Source: Owenia fusiformis (taxonomy: Eukaryota; Annelida; Polychaeta; Sabellida; Oweniidae). From it: DNA of 64,000 nucleotides. Below are positions 37,301-46,300 of the stretch, one piece after another. How positions within the stretch are numbered: position 1 is the stretch's first letter; each line of letters opens with the position of its first letter. The stretch spans positions 23,360,822 to 23,424,821 of the forward strand of contig CAIIXF020000008.1 in assembly GCA_903813345.2 (NCBI GenBank), in the 5' to 3' direction. Both the position numbers and the translations under genes were made by a program. The notes under the pieces were generated by a model, which saw nothing but the letters and a program-made list of their open reading frames with translations, was not told the DNA's origin and did not search any database.

Positions 37301-40300
37301 TACAGGAATACATAGCCGACCTTCAGCTCCATTGACTTCAATACAAATGCTTCGCAAGGTATGTAATACATGTAAATGCTTACTGAAAGATGAAGACACC
37401 TCACCTCTTTCCATTTGATGACAACCTAACATACAAAATGTCTGTTTCTGGTACCACTTTCTGCACAAATATCTGCTGGTCATCCTGCTCCCCAAATGGT
37501 CCTTATGAAAAGTGAAAGCATTAATAGTTTTTGTTTTAAATCCATCCATTTGGGAGTTTGAAATATAAGTTTCATTTGATATGTACCATCTTGTCCCTAA
37601 AACTTTTCTGTTATTTTCACATCAATTGTAAGATAATGCAAAATTTTAATTATCAATAGATAGTTGATTTGTGGTCTCGGACTTTGAGAAACTTAGATTA
37701 CACCTTTTGGGAACTTAACTTTAATGACCTTGACCTCTGACCTTTTTCAGACCTAATTGGGTCATTAGTAATTAAGCTGACCTAAAGTTGAATCCAAAAC
37801 ATCAATTTGAAAAATAAACTTTTTTTGAACATTCGAAGGTAACTGAAGGTCAAGCAGAGATCAAATCTCAAATCTAAGGTCAAATTTGAAGACCTGAGAA
37901 CTTTCAGATGTTTATCAAAAAAGTATCCTGACTTTCATCCAAAAATAGTGATTTGTAGTTTTGAACTTTTATAAACTTAGATAACACCGTTTGTGACTTA
38001 GTTTGATGACCTTAACCTTTGAACTTGAAAATTTCAGTAGGTTTTGTATGATTAATTATTCCTAAATTTGAATCTAAAAAAATCAATTTGAAAAATCAAC
38101 TTTTTTAACTTTTCAAAGGTCACAGAAGGTCAACCAATGGTCAAATCTCAAACCTAGGGTCATATTTGCACTCCTGAACGTCAAATTGAAACCAATTGAA
38201 AAATGAAGTATTTTTCTGTTTTTAATGTCAAATATCTCAAAAATGGTAAACATTTTATCGAAACATATATTATATGTAGTAAACCTATTTCATGCATGTT
38301 CTTTCTCTAAATATATTGCATATCAAAACTTGATGTCATGACATTTCTTTCAAAAACAACTAACCAAAGTCATTCCCGGCAGAGTAGTTGACCTTTGGCT
38401 CCATATCTTCTAGAGATACAATCTTAAAAGAGGCCAGGGGCATGGAACCAGGCTGTGTAGAGATCATACCACGAAATCTTGTTACACTCCATGTCCTAAC
38501 ATGATTATATTCAGAACACACTGGAATCAGAAATGTTTTATATTGTGTGAAAATATGGAACTTAAAGGAGGCCAGAAACATAGTATAGAACTAGACAACA
38601 GCAATGCCAAAGCGTAGCAGTAGCAATCCCATCGAACAACCAATCGTAAAAACCACAAAAATGGCCACCATTTTAAAAATGTTGTCATCAGAAAGTGTTA
38701 TATGCTTCTAAGTAGCCACATAAAAAATGGTGGCCATTTTTCAAAATGGCCGTCTACATGCCAAAATGTCATAAGACAATGTGCTATGAGTATTCACATG
38801 AACAAAATTGCTCTATTACTTTTTGAGTTATAGTAAAAAACGTAAAATAACAAATAAAAATGAATATTAAGGTGGCCATTTTGCAAAATGGCCGCCTACT
38901 CCCCAAAGTGGCATTAAACAGTTTGCCATGCTTAAAGTATTTACATACCAAATATGAACAAGATCTACTTTTCGAGTTATAGTAAAAAAATGTTTAAATG
39001 GTGGCCATTTCTCAAAATGGCCGCCTTTTACCAAAATTGTCATTAGAACAGTGTGCCATGCTTATATTATTCACATACCAAATATGGACAAAAAGGCTCC
39101 ACTACTTTCTGAGTTATAGTAAAAAAAACTTTAAAATGGTGGCCATTTTTGAAAATGGCCACCTTCTACCAAAGTGTCATTAGGCAGTGTGCCATGCATA
39201 TAGTATTCACATACCAAATATGAACAAGATCGCTCTGCTACTTTTCGAGTTATAGTAAAAAAATGTTTAAATGGTGGCCATTTCTCAAAATGGCCGCCTT
39301 TTACCAAAATTGTCATTAGAACAGTGTGCCATGCTTATATTATTCACATACCAAATATGAACAAAAAGGCTCCACTACTTTCTGAGTTATAGTAAAAAAA
39401 AACTTTAAAATGATGCCCATTTTTGAAAATGGCCGCCTTCTACCAAAGTGTCATTAGGCAGTGTGCCATGCGTATAGTATTCACATACCAAATATGAACA
39501 AAATTGCTCCAATACTTTTCAGGTTATACCAAAAATAGTAAAATAGCGTGTAAAGGTCGCCATTTTTCAAGATGGTTGCCATATGCTTCTTCGATATCTA
39601 TATTTCTAGCTTTATTAATATCCTATATATTTTTTTACATTTAAAACTGATATTGCTATTACAGTTTTACATCTTTACCCCACTTTTTGAACAAGCGGAC
39701 ATTTTGAAAATTGGTTTTCTAGCAGAACTTCTACCCCCATAGTTCATATGTGTACAAAATGGAGATGGAGGTGTTCCCTATATCCCTCCGAACTTTGTTT
39801 GTTCGATGGGATAATAATTTTATGTTCATAGATATTATGATTGATCCACAGCGTGTAGACTACTTAGTATTATCCTTTGCAATACACAAGCATTAGTATA
39901 GGATACAGGGGGACTATGATTAATTAGAAAAGCCCTGATTTTGCTTTGAAATTAGGAAAAGTTAGTTTGATATTTTAACATAAAATAATACAAATGGATA
40001 ACCAACCTGATACTAGGTGTTTCTCTGAGAGCATCACCTTGGTAACAGGGCTTCTGTGTACAGTGAATGTCTGGAATAGCTGGGGGCCATGCCCGACTGT
40101 TTCAGGGTGCTGGACAATCACACGTACTGTTCCCGCACTTGTCCCATAAGCTATCTCTATCCAGTTGCCGCTTATAGCTGAAAAATATAAATGATATATA
40201 GGAAAATAACCAATGATTTTATGTGAAAGGGGATACTTTGGAAAAATGTATAAGAGCCCCCTCTATATACATACTTTGGTATATGGCAACTAGAGAAACA

Positions 40301-43300
40301 GAAAGACCCCAGAGTCAGAAGAAGTGAGTAGCTCCAACAATTCTTTCATGTTCTATCGTATTTGGGGATTCCCATTACGTCATCTCCCGCATCATCTCCA
40401 ATCAAATTGCAGGATGCGATCATGTGAACAAACATGAGCACGTGCTCTCTCAGTGCTGCGCATGCGCCAAGTAAAATTTGAAATCGTGGAAATGGCGTTA
40501 ACATCAGTTCAATATCATCATTTTAAACCAACGGTAATACTATTAAAGTTACTCGATCCAAACTTGTAGAGAATACTCATAAAACTACAGCGAACATTAC
40601 GAGATTCATTTCAATGGCAAATGAGGCCTATTTTTATAATTTGTTTTCGAACATGCCATAATGAAAGGTTATCTCTGGGAAATATCCCCCCCCCCCTGCC
40701 CTAGAGTAGCAAATCCAACAAAACAAAACATATTTACAGCAGCCATCTTGAAAATTCAATCATAAGCAGGGGCCCATAAGGCACTAGCACATAAAATTTG
40801 AACCAAGTCTGCCAACTAGTATTTTTATATTTTTATCATATTTTTACAATCAGCGTTCTGATACACATCGCATCTGAGGGCATCGGAAAGTAACCATGAA
40901 TGCTTCTCCAACTGAAGAAGAAGAAGAGACACTCCATTTGCTATCTCTGTCCTGTGTGTTAAAAACTAGTGCAATAAAGGGCCAAAAGGATAAGATGAGT
41001 TTCTTAACAAACATTCTAAAATAATATAATAGCAAAATGTTAGCAAATGCCATATATCACTGAAAAGTATTGCTAACTCACTTGTCTTAGGTGTTAGGTA
41101 GACGCTAAGAGCAGTTATCTTGTCTCCCGAAGGATCTTTATACAGCTCTGTTACAAGCAGATCATTATCTTTCATCCGCAAAGGAAACTTTTGCATGTCT
41201 GAAACATATACATAGCATATATTTTATAACAAGAACTTTCCATTAAATCATGTCCTCATATATCATACAGGTACAACATTTGAAAGATATTTTATAATTT
41301 AATTTTAGTCAAGTAATGTTAGGATTTCCACATGTTAGCTGCAAGAAACAAGATATAAAACCTAAAAAACAAGTAAGTACACATTAGACTCATGATGTCA
41401 TAGACTTATATAGCAATGTTATTTTCTCAGGCAGTTGTGATTTTTGTAATCTAATAGCGTGATATTTTGATGTTACAGAAGTTATTAGTTTCTCTAATTG
41501 AGCAAAAAGTAAATTCATTTTACAGTCGATCAAATCAAATTTTTAATTAAATTTCATGAATTTCACGAAGTACTACTTCTATGTCATCTACGCTGCACCT
41601 TAACCTCTATTACAGCGTTATTTTTGGGTTTATTTGATCTTATAAGCCACTGTAACATATATTGTTACTTAGTATCCCATTTATCACCTAATAACACTTG
41701 ACAAACATTTTACAAAACACGAAATGCAATGGAGTCCAAGGAAAAAAAAATTTCATTTTACCACAATCGCGAAAAGCCCGAAACTAAATCGCATGTGAAA
41801 AATACCTGGAGTTCAGTAAGTAATTAGAGATGAACTAAGATTAATACAAATTTTACATTTGTTGATGATTTGTGATTTACTTCGTGACATTTAACTTTCA
41901 ATCACTGTGATAATATTTGAATGAAACATAATGAAATTAATTCCTTCAACCAATCCTGAATTTCAAAGAATGCAACTTTGGTGATGATTTAATTAGCTAT
42001 AGCCCCATTACAAGTAACATATACGCTTAAGATATGGACGGTTGTTATGGCTATCCCATCAAACATACTAGGCTATGTGTTTGTGCTCAGATACTAATTA
42101 CGTTGATGTTTAACTTATGCCTAGCTCACATAAGCACCAGGCCCCAGCCAATCGCCCGCCAATTAGTACCTGTAAAATCTGCCGATTAGTACCTGTAAAA
42201 TCTGCCGATTAGTACCTGTAAAATCTGCCGATCACCAGGACTTTTCTCCATCTTGCATTCATTGTGAGTATGCTCACACATCATACAGTGCCCACAAACA
42301 ATTTGTTACTTGGGACTTTAGATGGACTTTATGTCTGAGATAAAATTCTCCAGGTGCCCGTACAATGTCTAAAAACCAGTCGATTAATGCTGGTTATCAG
42401 CCAGCACCCCTACGATGTCAGGCTGATTTTCGACAATACCAATTGACCAGAGACCGTAAAGTGAACCTGAGCTTCGTATGTCAGCAAGACATAAAATATA
42501 AGTTTTTGAAGAAAAATTCCAAAATTAAATTACGTTAAAAGGTTGCAAGCAATGATAAGCAAATGGGACAGGACTTAAAGTATTTGTCCTTCCTTAGGTT
42601 CCAAACTATATTTATTTCCTAAGACAAGGTATTTTAATGAAAATATTTTTTTCGCTATTGTTATCATAAACGCGATCAGTAATGCTTTTGAACAATGATA
42701 AGCAATACCCTATCATCATATTTTAATTCCAAATGCGCAACTCAGCGACGTAATTTAAGAATCATAAGGAAATTTCTTTGAATAGATGCCTTTGGTACTA
42801 CAAATTAGAGAAACCTACCATGAGGTGAGAAAGCAATTGACGGATACCTTATCAATATTTAAAATAATTCTTATGGATACCTTTCAAGTAGAATATCAAG
42901 TGATGACTTTTCACTCACAATTTAGCTAGTTAAATTCCGAATCATGCAGCCTACATCTCAGTCTACAGTGATATGTCTACTTATACCATATTTGAGAAAA
43001 TAAATACATTGGCTTGAAAACAGGACTTACAATAATTGAATTAGTTTCTCAAAATCTTTCCAAATATATATGATATTGAAATAAAAATGTGACAACGTCA
43101 ATATAGAAGTAGCAAATAGCTACAAAAACTGTTCTACTTCTGATTCAATTATGATGTAATATGTAGCGACACTTTTCAGGCATCAATTCTAAGGCATCAA
43201 TGACATCATTGATACAAAACAATGGCAGCATCTGCAGCTGTCCAGATATGGGTACTTTGAACTTGAATTATATGTTAGTTCAAACACAATGTCATATCAG

Positions 43301-46300
43301 TTACCTGAACTGTTAGATGATGGTTATAAGTAGTCAGGGTGTAAATAAGAACATGAAACTTAGCGTTACCCTTTTTGACCTTTTGTAAGGTTACCAAAGG
43401 TCAAATCTGAAATCTAAGTCAGATTTGAACTTCTGTGAAGCAGATGATTTTGAAAAATAAGAATTTGGTCAACTTTACTACTCAGGGGTCCATTTTGAAA
43501 CCATCTTATCTTACAATTTTGCATGTGATTGATCACCAAAGAGTCTTACTGTATACAATGGTTTTCTCTGAATTGTAAGTTATGATCGTACCAAAAATGA
43601 ACCCCCGATTAATTCTTTGCTTATCTTACTGGCCAAAAAGGGAACATCATTTTCATCCAGAATTTACCCTAAAAGTTCCATTTTTCCTGATGTTGAACCA
43701 GTCCATCTAATCTTCCATATCGATCTCAATATACTCCCAATGATTTTATTTCCATTGAAAATATAAATTACAATAGTGTGGACATAATACTTAAAATGTC
43801 TCTCTTACTCAATGTATAAAATGTAAACTTGGTCCTGTTATTTGGGATATGTCTATTTTAATTCAAATAATTGTAAAATTGTCACTTTGAATTTCATCCT
43901 GAAATCTGTGGCTTTTCAAATAGTATAGTGTCTGTTTACCTTTATCATTCATACACACCTAGAGATTTATTTATCTACTTCAGGATCAATTGTATAATTG
44001 CTTTCTGTATATCCTGCTAAAATTTTTATTAAAATTTATGAATTAAAAAAAAAATGTGGACATTTCTTGGCCCTCCCCTATATTTATACTTAAAGGCCCC
44101 ATGTAAAGTTTAAACCACTTTGGCTTATATTGTAGTCTTACCCAATGTTATCAAAGTGTGATATGTGAAACTTTTTTTTTAAATTTCAAAAAGTGGTTTT
44201 TGATAGTCTTTTTGTTCCAAAATTTGTGAATTTATTTAAAACCAACTTTTAGAGGTCACTCATATCTTCAAATTAGCCACAATTCATACCAATGCATAGC
44301 ATTCATCCTCCCATGTTTTTTGCCGAAAAAATTAAGAAAATCGGTTGATAAACAAGCGAGAAATGAACTTATCAGTGCATGAAAATGGTTCTGAGAAAAA
44401 TGCATTTCAAAATTATAGTTCTCATAGAAACCAATGGTACAATGATATCTAAAACATAATTTATTCTTCCTTTTAACCTGGTTAGACAATCAACATTGGT
44501 TTTTATGAAAGTCTAAAAATGTCAATTTTTTCAAAAAGTTTTTGTTACCTTAGTGACATCACTAATGTTTCAAAATATTTTTGATATGCTAAAACATTGA
44601 AGTGGCCCATTAAATACGGCATTTTATTATTGAAATAGTGTGTCCTTTGTTCAATCTTTGCATTGGTGTTAAAAAGATAATCTTTTTTGAAATGCATTAA
44701 GAAATATTTGATGATTAAGAAATTACAACTTTTTTTGAAAAATGGCGGGAAATTTGAATATTTGATAAATGAAATGCTCACAACTTTTTTTTCAAAAAAT
44801 TTTTTTTGTTCAAAAATCTCTAAAATCACTTTTTAAGTCCTGACAAATAGTAAATGAATGATAAAAAAATATTTTCAAACTTTAGACGGGGACTTTAACA
44901 AAATGTTGAGATTTATGAATTTTCGATGTATTCATACATCTTCATCATGTTTACCTGATGAAGATGTATGAATTCATCGAAAATTCGTAAATCTCAACAT
45001 TTAATATATAACTACTAAAATAGAAAAGATATTTACCTGTGTAGTATATAGAGCCATTAGCACAGCCAAGGAGAAGAATAAATGAACCTGCTGTGTCATA
45101 ACTGGTAATAGGGAGCACATCTTGAATCTGAAATTAAGGTAGGATATTTACACTTAACTCAGTCCAGATATAGTATATTGACTTTTTGTCGATTTACCCA
45201 CGGAAACAATTTCAGCCGATCGATAAATGCATGAGGAAAACATTGAGGTCCTTGTTGGGATGAGTTCAGTTTTAAAGAGGAAAATCATGAAATACCATAG
45301 TATCGCCCATATAATTATCTTTCAATAAAGGACCCACAGTCCTGTGCTCACACAGTTTGGAACCTTCAGAGGAATGTGTATCCTGACTTTCAAACAAAAA
45401 TATTGATTTGGATTTGTAGTCTCGAACTTTGAGAAACTTAGGTAGCACAGTTGTGTGACCTGGTTTGATGACCTTTGACCTTGAAAATTCTACTTATTCA
45501 GAGCTCAGTAAGGTCTTTTGTGATTAAGCTGACCAAAATTTACATCAAAAAATCAATTTGAAAAATCAACTTTTTGACCTTTTGAAGGTCACTGAAGGTC
45601 AAGTGAAGGTCAAATCCTAAAACTAATGTCAGATTTGAACTCCTGGCAACTTGTAGATGATTTTCAAAAAAATTTGGTCAAATTGAAGCAAGTTGAAAAA
45701 TAACTTATTTTTACTGTTTTTTGACGTCAAATATCTCAGAAATGGTAAAAATTTGAGGCTGACATATATTGAGCAATATGTAGGGAATGCTTAAATCTAG
45801 TAATTTTATTATTATTATATCTTGGTTACCGCCATATTTGGCGAGCAATACCTCATTGGTATATTCCGTATTTTACGTATTTTACACTCGAAGATAGAGC
45901 CAGAAACCCCTCCTTGGAGGAGCCCGGTTTTCTTTTATTCGCACAGGTACACAGACATACAGGTACACACCACAGCATTTTATACGAGTTGTGAACCACT
46001 CAGTCAAACACCTAGAATTACATAACGCACAAACAAACTTGTCTGAACCGGGAATCGAACCCGGGGCCAAGCGATATTGGTACCCTTGACTCTCTCTGCA
46101 ACTGAGCCATAGTGGATGTAATTCATTGCAAGAAATGATCAAGTATAAGGCAAAATTTGAGAAACTTGTCAATCACAAAACCTGCCATTGACTTTATACA
46201 TAAGAAAGTTTCCTGAAAATGACAAAGTCCTACTTTTTGTCAAATTTTATTGAGTAAACACCAAAAACTGTAATTCCAAGAGCTTTGAAATCTTCAGAGG

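Noticed and set aside
46037-46112. Genuine tRNA gene
   Set aside because: The T-arm and promoter boxes are good but the acceptor stem does not close cleanly, and a SINE-like body and tail follow.
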